64,000 bases of DNA, taken from assembly GCA_902779915.1 (NCBI GenBank), contig CACZDM010000003.1, positions 62,001 to 126,000 on the forward strand. Direction: 5' to 3'. Each line of letters opens with the position of its first letter. Positions within the stretch are counted from its first letter, which is position 1. The notes below the pieces were generated by a model that saw nothing but the letters and a program-made list of their open reading frames with translations, ran no database searches and was not told where the DNA came from. The translations under genes and the position numbers were made by a program. The stretch comes from Oscillospiraceae bacterium (GTDB taxonomy: Bacteria > Bacillota > Clostridia > Oscillospirales > Ruminococcaceae). Shown here in pieces: positions 38,576-47,398 of this stretch.

Positions 38576-39131
38576 TGTATGCCTGTGTCCTCGTCTAAAA
38601 TTGATATATATAATGGCGATGGAGATTTGATGATGAAGAGCCTTGTGTCTCCAGCTGATATATTATCTAAAGAAGATGACAGATGTGTCGTTGATATCAC
38701 ACATCAAATTAGGGCATTTAAGCTGGATGGCAATTTGAGCAACTTAAAAAAATGTTTGCTGGAGGAAAGAGTCAGGTTAGCGAACGCTCTGGTTAATTGG
38801 ATGAAATCTAGGAGAGTGGCCAGAAAAGTAAATGTTATGGTGGCTATTGTTGATTTAGCTGAAAATGAATTTTTTGATGGATTCGACCAAACCCAAAAAT
38901 TAGATATCCTCCGGGGAATGGTCCGTGGGGTTGACGGCGATTATTTATACAAGTCAGATGTTGCGTGGGCGTTTAAGCGCTTGGGTTGTATGCGGATTTG
39001 TGAATGAAAATGGGAATTTAGAAGAGGTTTTGAAACTGTAAGCAATTTTAAATGGTTGCAAAGACAGTTGCGACGTTGAGCCACATCTTGACATTGTTGA
39101 TGATTGGGATTCTGATTCCTGTGAAATTTAA
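38576..39131 (+). pseudogene. 3' part of the chimeric gene after the stop
   Basis: Continues in phase after TAG as 39236-type sequence (KIDIYNGDGDLMMKSLVSPA, ILSKEDDRCVVDITHQIRAF) to about 38980. An extra base in TTGGGTTGTATGCGG, compared with TTGGTCGACCGCGG in the 36468 gene, shifts frame. The tail then reads FVNENGNLEEVLKL, a TAA in place of CAA, and a 36468-type end (KDSCDVEPHLDI, DSCEI) stopping at 39129. An open frame 38579-39007 exists, but lacks a ribosome binding site and signal peptide. Confidence 0.75.
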
Positions 39132-39240
39132 GCATAGCCAGATTATTGAGAAAATTTTTTGGTCTCGACTTTAAATTCAGGCTATAGATGTTTTGATGCA
39201 ATTAATATATAAAATAGTTGAGGAGAGAATGAACGATGAA
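39130..39240 (+). repeat. duplicated 5' flank, copy 2
   Basis: Second copy of the 110-bp flank at 37403-37512, with only scattered differences. It marks the junction of the tandem duplication that produced the chimera. Confidence 0.8.
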
Positions 39241-40111
39241 AACAAAAAGGTTAAAAAAATTTCTAGCCGCGATGATTGCTGCTTCAAGTGTTATGGCAAT
39301 GTCAGGGACGGCTATGGCCGTAAAGAAGACGCCGAGAAACGAAAAGAGTCAGGGGGCTTCTAAAGATCCTAATGGGAAGCAAACAAAAAGAAAAAGAAGA
39401 AAATTTGTGACAATTAAAAAGAATGTGAGCAAAGGAAAAAAGAATGTGAGAAAAAGAAAAAAGAACCTAAATTCTAATGAGAGTGAATCGGTTGCTTTGC
39501 CTCTGGAAAACCCGCTGACTCCGATATATATTCCAAGATATTATATGCCTGTGCCTTCGGTTAAAATTGATATATATAATGGCGATGGAGATTCGATGAT
39601 GGAGAGCCTTGTGTCTCCAGCTGATATATTATCTAAAGAAGATGACAGATGTGTTGTCGATATCACACATCAAATTAGGTCATTTAAGCTGAATGGCAAT
39701 TTGAGCAACTTAAAAAAATGTTTACTGGAAAAAAGAGTCAGGTTAGCGACCGCTCTGGTTAATTGGATAAAATCTGATTGTGTGACCAGGAAAGAAAACG
39801 TCATAGTGGCTGTTGTTGATTTAGCTGAAAATGAATTTTTTGATGGATTCGACCAAACCCAAAAATTAGATATCCTCAGGACATTAGTCACATGTTTTGA
39901 AGACCGCTGCTTAGGGGGATCAAACGTTGCGTGGGCGTTTAAGCGTTTGGTTCAAGCAGGCTTTGTAGCTGGAAATGAGTTCTCTGAAGAAGTTTTAAAG
40001 CTGCAACAGATCTTAAGCGATTTTGAAAAATGTGCTGATGATGAGCCGGACATTGGATTAGATTACTACATTTGTCATAATGATTGCGATTATGACGATT
40101 TAGAATTTTAA
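39236..40111 (+). CDS. short secreted protein with basic linker
   Basis: 291 residues. Signal peptide MKTKRLKKFLAAMIAASSVM then AMSGTAMAV. A very basic linker (KQTKRKRRKFVTIKKN) is followed by NESESVALPLENPLTP, a YIPRYYMPVPSVKIDIYNG segment with no known match, and two solenoid repeats (ENVIVAVVDLAENEFFDGFD, VAWAFKRLVQAGFVAGNE). The tail is acidic with one Cys-His patch. GAGGAGAG lies 9 nt before the ATG. It is the intact parent of the 3' half of the chimeric locus. Function unknown. Confidence 0.82.
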   Translation: MKTKRLKKFLAAMIAASSVMAMSGTAMAVKKTPRNEKSQGASKDPNGKQTKRKRRKFVTIKKNVSKGKKNVRKRKKNLNSNESESVALPLENPLTPIYIPRYYMPVPSVKIDIYNGDGDSMMESLVSPADILSKEDDRCVVDITHQIRSFKLNGNLSNLKKCLLEKRVRLATALVNWIKSDCVTRKENVIVAVVDLAENEFFDGFDQTQKLDILRTLVTCFEDRCLGGSNVAWAFKRLVQAGFVAGNEFSEEVLKLQQILSDFEKCADDEPDIGLDYYICHNDCDYDDLEF

Positions 40112-40204
40112 ATAGAGCAGGATTAGTTCAAAAAAGTTTTTCTGGTCTGGATTTTTTAGTGTAATAATATATATAATAATTCGGAAGAAAATTATATATC
40201 CAAA

Positions 40205-40541
40205 TAAAAATATTCAGAAAAATTTTAGCAGTTATGATAGTTGCTTTAATTGTTATGGCAATGCCTGGGCCTTGTTTGGCTTGCTCAAACGGCGCGTTAG
40301 AGATGGCAAGCCAGAAAAACCCATTCCACCAGCAACAAAAGGCAGCATAGCGAGGAAAATTCCGAAGATGCTGAAGATGAACTGTTTGGATACGGCGAAA
40401 AGGGGAAAACGGCTCAAAATCAAGGCCAAGGTTTCAATTTGGATGATCAAATTTCAAAATTAAATTCTTTGCTTAAAAATTTAACGGCCGATGGAAAAGA
40501 AAAGCTCAAAAACATCATAGACAGATGCATCTACTATATTT
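40205..40541 (+). pseudogene. decayed member: signal peptide plus C-terminal cap
   Basis: No start codon remains, but KIFRKILAVMIVALIVMAMP then GPCLAC is a family signal peptide. It stops at a TAG near 40348. A change of frame continues SEENSEDAEDELFGYGEKGK and ends in LLKNLTADGKEKLKNIIDRC then IYYI, almost identical to the end of the 40715 product. The solenoid between the two ends is gone, as in the 31365 mini-gene. The upstream stretch 40112-40204 has no box-type promoter. Confidence 0.78.
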
Positions 40542-40560
40542 AAAATATAACAATTTTATT

Positions 40561-40597
40561 AAAAAAATCCGCTGCGACTGGGCGGTGGATTTTTTTG
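40561..40597 (+). terminator. terminator ahead of the 40715 promoter
   Basis: AAAAATCC-GCTGC-GACTGG-GCGGT-GGATTTTT folds to an 11-bp stem with wobble pairs and a T run. Nearly the same sequence follows the 40715, 43086 and 47399 genes. Confidence 0.78.
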
Positions 40598-40615
40598 TAA
40601 TAATTATGGTTAAAA

Positions 40616-40658
40616 TTAACAAATAATTAACAATTTAAATTTGATTTTGTGTTACAAT
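40616..40658 (+). promoter_or_regulatory. PhoP/WalR-type box and -10 for the 40715 gene
   Basis: TTAACA at 40616 and 40627, -10 TACAAT at 40653. Spacing is 11 and 26 bp. Confidence 0.76.
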
Positions 40659-40714
40659 AAGATTGTACATAAAAGTGTATGTGAAAAAAATAATACAAAA
40701 AGGAGTTTCTTAAT

Positions 40715-42922
40715 ATGAAAACAAAAATTTTAAAAAGAATTCTCGCGGCAATCGTTGCAGCTTCAACGATTTCAATAACTCCGGGCCTTGCAAGCGCCAT
40801 GTTGCCGGAATCAAAGGCATATCTCGAGAGCATTGAGGGAGAACAGTTGAGTTCAGGTGAATTGACGGAAGTTTTAAATAGGCTTAAGGAAATTTCAAAA
40901 GAGGATGATGAAGCTCGGCTTGAGGTTGCGGGTGCTATTGATTCTATGGGGCGCAATGGTTCTTTAAAATCATATTCGCGCGAACATATCCTTCAGTTAA
41001 TAGATATTTGGACGGAATGTGCAAGTAATGAAAATGCTCGACCAAACGTAGCATTTGATATCGATCATATGATGGTTTCTAGTGATAGCCAATTCTATTC
41101 ATATTCGTGGTCAAAAGCAGAACTTCTCAGGTTAACAGATATATTAATCAAATGCGCAAGCAATAAAGATGCTCAGACAGATGTTGCAAGAGCTATTGGT
41201 ATCATAGTTGGGTTTAATTTTCTTGAGGGTTCTACGCATGAGGAACTTTTAAATGTGACAGACACATTAATAAAATGTGCAGACAACGAATCAGCTCGCG
41301 ATAATGTTGCATTCGCTATTCATAAGATGGTTGAAGGATATTTGCTGGAAGGATATACGCATGAGGAACTTTTAACGCTAACAAACGTCTTAAAATCCTG
41401 CTCTGAATATGATGCTCAGGTATGGGTTGCATATGCTATTGGCAAGATGGCTGAAAGAAATTTGCTGAAGGAATATACGCATGAGGAACTTTTAACGCTA
41501 ACAAACGTTTTAAAATCCTGCTCTGAATATGATGCTCAGGTATGTGTTGCAAAAGCTATTGGCATGATGGCTCAAAAGGATTTGTTGAAAGAATATACGC
41601 ATGAGGAACTCTTAACGCTAACAAACGTCTTAAAATCCTGCACAAACAACGAAATAGCTTGCCTAAATGTTGCATGGTCTATTGGCAGGATGGCTAAAAA
41701 GGATTTGCTGAAAGAATATGCGCATGAGGAACTTTTAGATATAACAAACGTTTTACAATCTTGCGCAGACAAATCCTGCGCAGACAGCGAAGACGCCCGC
41801 CCAAATGTTGTATGGTCTATTTGCATGATGTTTGAAAAAGGTTTGCTGAAAGAATATACGCATGAGGAACTTTTAAATATAACAGACGTCTTAAAATCCT
41901 GCGCAAACAGCGAAAAAGCTCGCCCAAATGTTGCATGGTCTATTGGCATGATGGCCCAAAAGGATTTGTTGAAAGAATATACGCATGAGGAACTTTTAAA
42001 TATGACAGACACATTAATAAAATGTGCAGATAGTGAATGGGCTCGCCGAAATGTTGCAGATGCTATTGACATGATGGTTGAAAAGGATTTGTTGAAAGAA
42101 TATACGCCTGAAGAACTTTTAAATATAACAAACTTTTTAATATCTTATGCAGATAAAGAAGAAGCTCGGCCATATGTTGCATATGTTGCAAAAATCATTT
42201 TAGATCTTGCCAAGAAAGGCCTTTTAAACAAGTTTTCAATTGATAAAATTTTAGAGATAAAAGACACGTTGTTAAAATGCGGAAAAGCCCAATCGGACGT
42301 TGAAAAAGTCGTTTTAGATCTTGCCAAGAAAAGCCTGATAAACGAGCGTTCAATTGATCGAATTTTAAAGATCAAAGAGACGTTTTTAGAATGCGCAAAA
42401 ACTCAGGAGGCCCTTTTGAGCGTTAAGGAGGCCATGCCGGATATGGCTGACAGGCTGGCGTTATGCGCAAAGGAGCCGTCTGCTAGGCTGGAGGTTTCAG
42501 AAGCAATTGCAGATTTGGCAAGAAAAGGCTTGTTAAACGGGCTTTCAAATGACAAAGTTTTGAAGACAATTGATGCGCTAAAGTTGTGCGTTAGCGATAA
42601 TGGAGCTAGGCCTTATGTTGCCATATCAATCTCTAGGCTTGCTTCAAACAATCTTCTTGGCGGCCTTGAAAACCAGCCGATAAAGCTGGTTGAGATGCTT
42701 GATGAATGTTCGGCAAATCATGATGGCGCGCCAGAGGTTTTGGACTCAATTGAAGTTTTGCTTGGAAAAAATAACATGACAAAATACTATGATCAAACAA
42801 CAGATGAAGGTCGAAAAAGAGCTTTGGAGGAATTGGTTGGAGAAAGCTTGCTCAAAAATTTAACGGCCGATGGAAAAGAAAAGCTCAAAGACATCATAGA
42901 CAGATGCATCTACTATATTTAA
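40715..42922 (+). CDS. secreted ARM/HEAT-like repeat protein with highly regular repeats
   Basis: 735 residues. Signal peptide MKTKILKRILAAIVAASTIS then ITPGLASAM, with almost no linker. About 14 repeats follow, mostly 40 or 41 residues, with the core YTHEELLTLTNVLKSC and AIGKMAERNLLKE. Repeats in the middle are nearly identical in DNA as well. The C-terminal cap has KYYDQTTDEGRKRALEELVG and LLKNLTADGKEKLKDII, shared with the 43086 product. AAAGGAG lies 9 nt before the ATG. The Cys in each repeat sits at the end of the second helix. Probably a rigid exported solenoid; partner unknown. Confidence 0.87.
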   Translation: MKTKILKRILAAIVAASTISITPGLASAMLPESKAYLESIEGEQLSSGELTEVLNRLKEISKEDDEARLEVAGAIDSMGRNGSLKSYSREHILQLIDIWTECASNENARPNVAFDIDHMMVSSDSQFYSYSWSKAELLRLTDILIKCASNKDAQTDVARAIGIIVGFNFLEGSTHEELLNVTDTLIKCADNESARDNVAFAIHKMVEGYLLEGYTHEELLTLTNVLKSCSEYDAQVWVAYAIGKMAERNLLKEYTHEELLTLTNVLKSCSEYDAQVCVAKAIGMMAQKDLLKEYTHEELLTLTNVLKSCTNNEIACLNVAWSIGRMAKKDLLKEYAHEELLDITNVLQSCADKSCADSEDARPNVVWSICMMFEKGLLKEYTHEELLNITDVLKSCANSEKARPNVAWSIGMMAQKDLLKEYTHEELLNMTDTLIKCADSEWARRNVADAIDMMVEKDLLKEYTPEELLNITNFLISYADKEEARPYVAYVAKIILDLAKKGLLNKFSIDKILEIKDTLLKCGKAQSDVEKVVLDLAKKSLINERSIDRILKIKETFLECAKTQEALLSVKEAMPDMADRLALCAKEPSARLEVSEAIADLARKGLLNGLSNDKVLKTIDALKLCVSDNGARPYVAISISRLASNNLLGGLENQPIKLVEMLDECSANHDGAPEVLDSIEVLLGKNNMTKYYDQTTDEGRKRALEELVGESLLKNLTADGKEKLKDIIDRCIYYI
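41354..42110 (+). repeat. 120-123 bp coding repeats with a 15-bp internal duplication
   Basis: The block TATACGCATGAGGAACT recurs at 41354, 41474, 41594 and on, every 120 or 123 bp. At 41759-41788 a 15-bp unit (TCTTGCGCAGACAAA then TCCTGCGCAGACAGC) is doubled, giving SCADKSCADSE and a longer loop in one repeat only. Confidence 0.88.
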
Positions 42923-42940
42923 AATATAACAATTTTATTA

Positions 42941-42976
42941 AAAAAATCTGCTGCGACTGGGCAGTGGATTTTTTTT
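42941..42976 (+). terminator. terminator after the 40715 gene
   Basis: AAAATC-TGCTGC-GACTGG-GCAGTG-GATTTTTT hairpin with T run, homologous to the one at 40561. Confidence 0.78.
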
Positions 42977-42997
42977 GAGAAAATGTCTAAAACGTCG

Positions 42998-43026
42998 TTG
43001 ACAATTTGACAATTTTTTGGTAAAAT
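42998..43026 (+). promoter_or_regulatory. sigma-A promoter of the 43086 gene
   Basis: TTGACA (42998-43003), 17 bp, TAAAAT (43021-43026). A near-consensus promoter, unlike the box-type promoters around it; a second TTGACA lies at 43006. Confidence 0.75.
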
Positions 43027-43085
43027 ATGGAAACACAGCAGCGTAATGTCTTAAGTTAATTTTAAAAATGAAAGGATGGGATCTA

Positions 43086-46000
43086 GTGAGAATTAGGATC
43101 CTAACAAAAATTCTTGCAACGTTTGTTGCAGCTTTAACAGTTACTGTGGTGTCAAAATTTGCTATTGATTTGACCTTAAAACCCAAAGAATATACTGTAG
43201 CGGATGATGATGATATTGATAAACATGGCCTAAGTTCAGACGGATCATTGGAAGGAACGGATAAATTTCCTAAAAGTTCAAATGATCCGGGGTTGCCGTC
43301 TCCGCCGCTGCTTAAGCCTGAGCCCGGTTTTAATAATGGGGGATCAGCAACAGTTGATTCGTCAGACAAAAGTTTTCAAATCAGGCCCTATGAATTCATT
43401 TCTGTTGATAAATGGAATATTATAAATCCAAAACTGCTGAACTGCCTCTATATAAGGCCATTTGAATTTATCCCTGATATGAGGCTTATTATAGATTCAA
43501 ATGGACTTATTGTAGCACCATATTCATATTATAGATCGCTGAAACGCCCAAATGCAAGTCAATCCCTTTTGAACCTAGATAAGATATTAAACAAACATGC
43601 AAAATATTGCGGAAAGTATTGCTTAAGGTTCGGCATGATTTTTTGTAACATTATCTGCATTGAGGATCATAGCTATAGACAAGACGATATATACCGCTAC
43701 CTGTTTTCACGCAAAGAAATATTGGATTTAGCAAACGAATTAAGAGAATTTGCAAATGATGATAGGACTAAAAAAGAAGTTGCAAAAGTTATTGCAACTA
43801 TGAGTGATCGGTGTCCAGGATGTGGAAAATCGTTATCTTCGTTTTCACATGAGGACTTTTTGTCCCTAGCTGATTTGCTAGAGCATTGCGCAAACAGCAA
43901 AGAGGCCCAGCCATTTGTTTTAAATGCTGTTTTTAAGATGGTTGAAAATTATTCACATTCAGTGGAAGAATTTGATCGTTTAGCAAAAATATTAACAGAA
44001 TGCGCAAACAATCAAATTTTTGGTCCACATGTTGCAGATGCTGTTTCTAAGATGATTGAAAAGGATTTGCTGAGAGGATATACGTATGCGGAACGTTTGA
44101 ATCTAATAGACGTTTTGAAATCCTGCGCAGACAGCGAACAAGCTCGGCCATATGTTGCAAAAGCTATTGGTGATATGGCTGAAAAGGATTTGCTGAGAGG
44201 ATATACGTATGCGGAACGTTTGAATCTAATAGACGTCTTGAAATCCTGCGCAGACAGCGAAAAAGCTCGGCTATATGTTGCATATGTTATTAACCAAATT
44301 GCCGAAAAGTCAGTTTCAAATTATGAAGAAATTTCGAAATTAGCTGATATATTATGGGAGTGCGCAGACAGTGAAAGAGCTTGTCCATATATTGTAAATG
44401 CTGTTTCTAAGATGTTTGAAAATTATTTATGTGTAGACTATGATAATTATCTAAATGGAGAATATGACTTAAATTTCGGCGGTTTAGAGAAAATATTCTT
44501 GAAATTCACCGACATATTAGAAAAATGTGCAAACAGCGAAAAAGTTCGCCCATATGTTGCAAAAGCTATTGACGATATGGCTGAAAAGGATTTGCTGGAA
44601 AGATATACGCATGAGGAACTTTTAAATTTAACAAACGTCTTAAAATCCTGCGCAGATAGCGAAAGAGCTCGGTCATATGTTGCAAATGCTGTTTCTAAAA
44701 TGGCTGAAAAGGATTTGCTGAGAGGATATACGCATGCGCAATTTTTAAATCTAACAGACGTTTTAAAATCCTGCGCAGACAGCGAAAAAGCTCGGCCATA
44801 TGTTGCAAATGCTGTTTCTAAAATGGCTGAAAAGGATTTGCTGAGAGGATATACGCATGAGGAACTTTTAAATCTAACAAACGTCTTGAAATCCTGTGCA
44901 GATAGCGAAAAAGCTCGGCCACATGTTGCAAATGCTGTCTCTAAGATGGCTGAAAAGGATTTGCTGAGAGGATATACGCATGAGGAACTTTTAAATCTAA
45001 CAAACGTCTTGAAATCCTGCGCAGACAGCGAAAAAGCTCGGCCACATGTTGCAAAAGCTATTGGCGATATGGCTGAAAAGGATTTGCTGAGAGGATATAC
45101 GCATGCGCAATTTTTAAATCTAACAGACGTTTTAAAATCCTGTGCAGATAGCGAAAAAGCTCGGCCACATGTTGCAAATGCTGTCTCTAAGATGGCTGAA
45201 AAGGATTTGCTGAGAGGATATACGTATGCGGAACTTTTAAATATAACAGACGTTTTAAAATCCTGCGCAGACAGCGAATTTGCTCGGTTAGGAGTTGCAA
45301 AAGCTGTTTCTAAGATGGTTGAAAAGGATTTGCTGAGAGGATATACGCATGCGCAATTTTTAAATCTAACAAATGTCTTAAAATCCTGTGCGGACAGCGA
45401 ATTTGCTCGGTTAGGAGTTGCAGAAGCCATTTCTAAGATGGTTGAAAAGGATTTGCTAGAAGAATTGTCAAATAACGCCGATATATCCATTGTTGACAAA
45501 ACATTAGTGAGATATTCAAATGAAGGATTTTTAAATTTAACAAACGTCTTAAAATCCTGCGCAAACAGTGGGTTTGCTCGGCCATGTGTTGCAAATGTTG
45601 TTAACAAAATGGTTGGAAAAAATTTGATACAAGAATATGCGCATGGGGAAATTTTAAATCTAATAGACGCCTTAAAATCCTGCGCAGGAGAAGGATTTGC
45701 TCAGCCATATGTTGCAAAATCTGTTGAAAAATTAGCTAGGAAGGGACTTCTCACGGGATATTTATCTAAAAGACCTGATCCACCACCGGTTATGAGCGTT
45801 GATCCCGTTTTTCATTTTTCACACAATCCTTTGTGGCAATATGATTGCGAAATGTATTATCCTAGAAGGGAGTATATTAATCGTGAATATAATCATAGAT
45901 ATTTTGTTCCTTGTGCGAATATGATGGTGGTTGGGGGACCGCCTTCGAGGTCGAGTATGGATTTTGAGCATGCTTATATTTTATCTGATGATATAAATAT

Positions 46001-47234
46001 CCACGAGCAAGGTGTCTCATTTGCTGTTGATTTTGAAAATAATCAGCCTGCATCACCACCCGCATTCGAAGAGGATATTAGGTTTGAGGATAATAGGTTT
46101 GAGGATATTAGACTTGAAGATATTGAACCTGAAGAGATTAGAATTGAGGACAATTGGTATGAAATTATTAATGTTCCCGAAAACAATGAAATTATAGAGG
46201 AAAACGAGATTGATGAAATCAGAGAAGATCTCGGCTTTGAAATAGATCCCAATATTATCAATGATTTTCTGGATGAATATTCACAGGAAAAACTCCTTGA
46301 GCTAACGGATGCTTTAAGAAAATGCGCAAACAGCCAAAAAGCTCGGCCATTTGTTGCTAAAGCTATTTATGAAATGGCTGAAAAAGGCCTGTTCAAGGAA
46401 TATTTCAATTTTCAAATTAGACAGATAACAGATGCTTTAAGAGAATGCGCAGATGCTGATGGAGCGAAATCGGACGTTGCTAAAGCTATTTATGAAATGG
46501 CTTCAGAAGATTTGCTTAAAGAATGTACGCATGAGGAACTTTTAGATATAACAAACGTCTTAAAATCCTGCGCAAAGGAGTCGTCTGCTCGGCTGAAGGT
46601 TTCGGAAGCAATTGCAGATTTGGCAAGAAAAGGCCTGTTAGACGAGCTTTCAATTGATGAAATTTTAACGGTAAAAGACACGTTATTAAAATGCGCGGAA
46701 ACCCAATCTGCCCTTTTGAGCGTTAAAGAGACCATTTCAGCGCTAAGCGATAAACTGGTTTCATGCGCAAAGAAGCCGTCTGCTCGGCTGAAGGTTTCAG
46801 AAGCAATTGCAGATTTGGCAAGAAAAGACTTTTTAAACGGGCTTTCAAATGACAAAGTTTTGAAGATGGTTGATGCGCTAAAGTTATGCGTGAGCGATAA
46901 TAGAGCTAGGCCTTATGTTGCCATATCAATTTTTCGGCTTGCTTCAAACAATCTTCTTGGCGTCCTTGAAAACCAGCCGATAAAGCTGGTTGAGATGCTT
47001 GATGAATGTTTGGCAAATTATGATGGTGTGACGGAGGTTCGGAAGTCGATTGAAGTTTTGCTTGGAGAAAATAACATGCAAAAATACTATGATCAAACAA
47101 CAGATGAAGGTCGAAAAAGAGTTTTGGAGGAATTGGTTGGAGAAAGTTTGCTCAAAAATTTAACGGCCGATGGAAAAGAAAAGCTCAAAAACATCATATA
47201 CAGATGCATATCAGATACTATATTTAAAATATAA
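43086..47234 (+). CDS. giant secreted ARM/HEAT-like repeat protein
   Basis: 1382 residues from GTG at 43086, 9 nt after AAAGGA. An ATG at 43068 precedes that site, and relatives align with the GTG (RIRILTKILATFVAA). The signal or anchor segment RILTKILATFVAALTVTVVS lacks a clear AxA site. A 150-residue non-repeat region comes next. A first solenoid block of roughly 15 repeats, many almost identical, runs to about residue 895. A Pro/aromatic then acidic insert follows (about 895-1065). A second block and the C-terminal cap (LLKNLTADGKEKLKNII) end the protein. Average repeat length is 41, with one Cys each. No enzymatic motif seen. Confidence 0.86.
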   Translation: MRIRILTKILATFVAALTVTVVSKFAIDLTLKPKEYTVADDDDIDKHGLSSDGSLEGTDKFPKSSNDPGLPSPPLLKPEPGFNNGGSATVDSSDKSFQIRPYEFISVDKWNIINPKLLNCLYIRPFEFIPDMRLIIDSNGLIVAPYSYYRSLKRPNASQSLLNLDKILNKHAKYCGKYCLRFGMIFCNIICIEDHSYRQDDIYRYLFSRKEILDLANELREFANDDRTKKEVAKVIATMSDRCPGCGKSLSSFSHEDFLSLADLLEHCANSKEAQPFVLNAVFKMVENYSHSVEEFDRLAKILTECANNQIFGPHVADAVSKMIEKDLLRGYTYAERLNLIDVLKSCADSEQARPYVAKAIGDMAEKDLLRGYTYAERLNLIDVLKSCADSEKARLYVAYVINQIAEKSVSNYEEISKLADILWECADSERACPYIVNAVSKMFENYLCVDYDNYLNGEYDLNFGGLEKIFLKFTDILEKCANSEKVRPYVAKAIDDMAEKDLLERYTHEELLNLTNVLKSCADSERARSYVANAVSKMAEKDLLRGYTHAQFLNLTDVLKSCADSEKARPYVANAVSKMAEKDLLRGYTHEELLNLTNVLKSCADSEKARPHVANAVSKMAEKDLLRGYTHEELLNLTNVLKSCADSEKARPHVAKAIGDMAEKDLLRGYTHAQFLNLTDVLKSCADSEKARPHVANAVSKMAEKDLLRGYTYAELLNITDVLKSCADSEFARLGVAKAVSKMVEKDLLRGYTHAQFLNLTNVLKSCADSEFARLGVAEAISKMVEKDLLEELSNNADISIVDKTLVRYSNEGFLNLTNVLKSCANSGFARPCVANVVNKMVGKNLIQEYAHGEILNLIDALKSCAGEGFAQPYVAKSVEKLARKGLLTGYLSKRPDPPPVMSVDPVFHFSHNPLWQYDCEMYYPRREYINREYNHRYFVPCANMMVVGGPPSRSSMDFEHAYILSDDINIHEQGVSFAVDFENNQPASPPAFEEDIRFEDNRFEDIRLEDIEPEEIRIEDNWYEIINVPENNEIIEENEIDEIREDLGFEIDPNIINDFLDEYSQEKLLELTDALRKCANSQKARPFVAKAIYEMAEKGLFKEYFNFQIRQITDALRECADADGAKSDVAKAIYEMASEDLLKECTHEELLDITNVLKSCAKESSARLKVSEAIADLARKGLLDELSIDEILTVKDTLLKCAETQSALLSVKETISALSDKLVSCAKKPSARLKVSEAIADLARKDFLNGLSNDKVLKMVDALKLCVSDNRARPYVAISIFRLASNNLLGVLENQPIKLVEMLDECLANYDGVTEVRKSIEVLLGENNMQKYYDQTTDEGRKRVLEELVGESLLKNLTADGKEKLKNIIYRCISDTIFKI
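44530..45480 (+). repeat. 123-bp near-identical tandem repeats
   Basis: AAGGATTTGCT recurs at 44586, 44709, 44832, 44955, 45078, 45201, 45324 and 45447, exactly 123 bp apart; two earlier copies are at 44061 and 44184. Each unit codes for 41 residues. Variation is limited to a few positions, such as RPYVA versus RPHVA and HEELL versus HAQFL. Confidence 0.95.
45766..46290 (+). other. non-repeat insert within the giant repeat protein
   Basis: In-frame segment between two solenoid blocks. The first part is rich in Pro, Tyr and His (RPDPPPVMSVDPVFHFSHNP, YYPRREYINREYNHRYF). The second part is acidic with short repeats (EDIRFEDNRFEDIRLEDIE). It has no match to a domain that I recognise. Confidence 0.6.
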
Positions 47235-47246
47235 TAATTTTATTAT

Positions 47247-47281
47247 AAAAATCTGCTGCGATTGGGCGGTGGGTTTTTTTC
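47247..47281 (+). terminator. terminator after the 43086 gene
   Basis: AAAATCTGCTGC-GATTGG-GCGGTGGGTTTTTTT hairpin with T run. Confidence 0.76.
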
Positions 47282-47297
47282 TATAATATGGTTAAAA

Positions 47298-47340
47298 TTA
47301 ACAAAAAATTAACAATTTAAATTTGACTTTATGCTACGAT
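47298..47340 (+). promoter_or_regulatory. PhoP/WalR-type box and -10 for the 47399 gene
   Basis: TTAACA at 47298 and 47309, -10 TACGAT at 47335. Spacing is 11 and 26 bp. Confidence 0.74.
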
Positions 47341-47398
47341 AAAACTGTTCATATGAATTCATGAGCGAAGAAAATAGTACTAAAAGGAGTTTCTCAAT

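Noticed and set aside
44447-45607. 386-codon minus-strand frame over the 123-bp repeats
   Set aside because: Antisense shadow of the repeat array; no start signal, and the plus frame is clearly the coding one.
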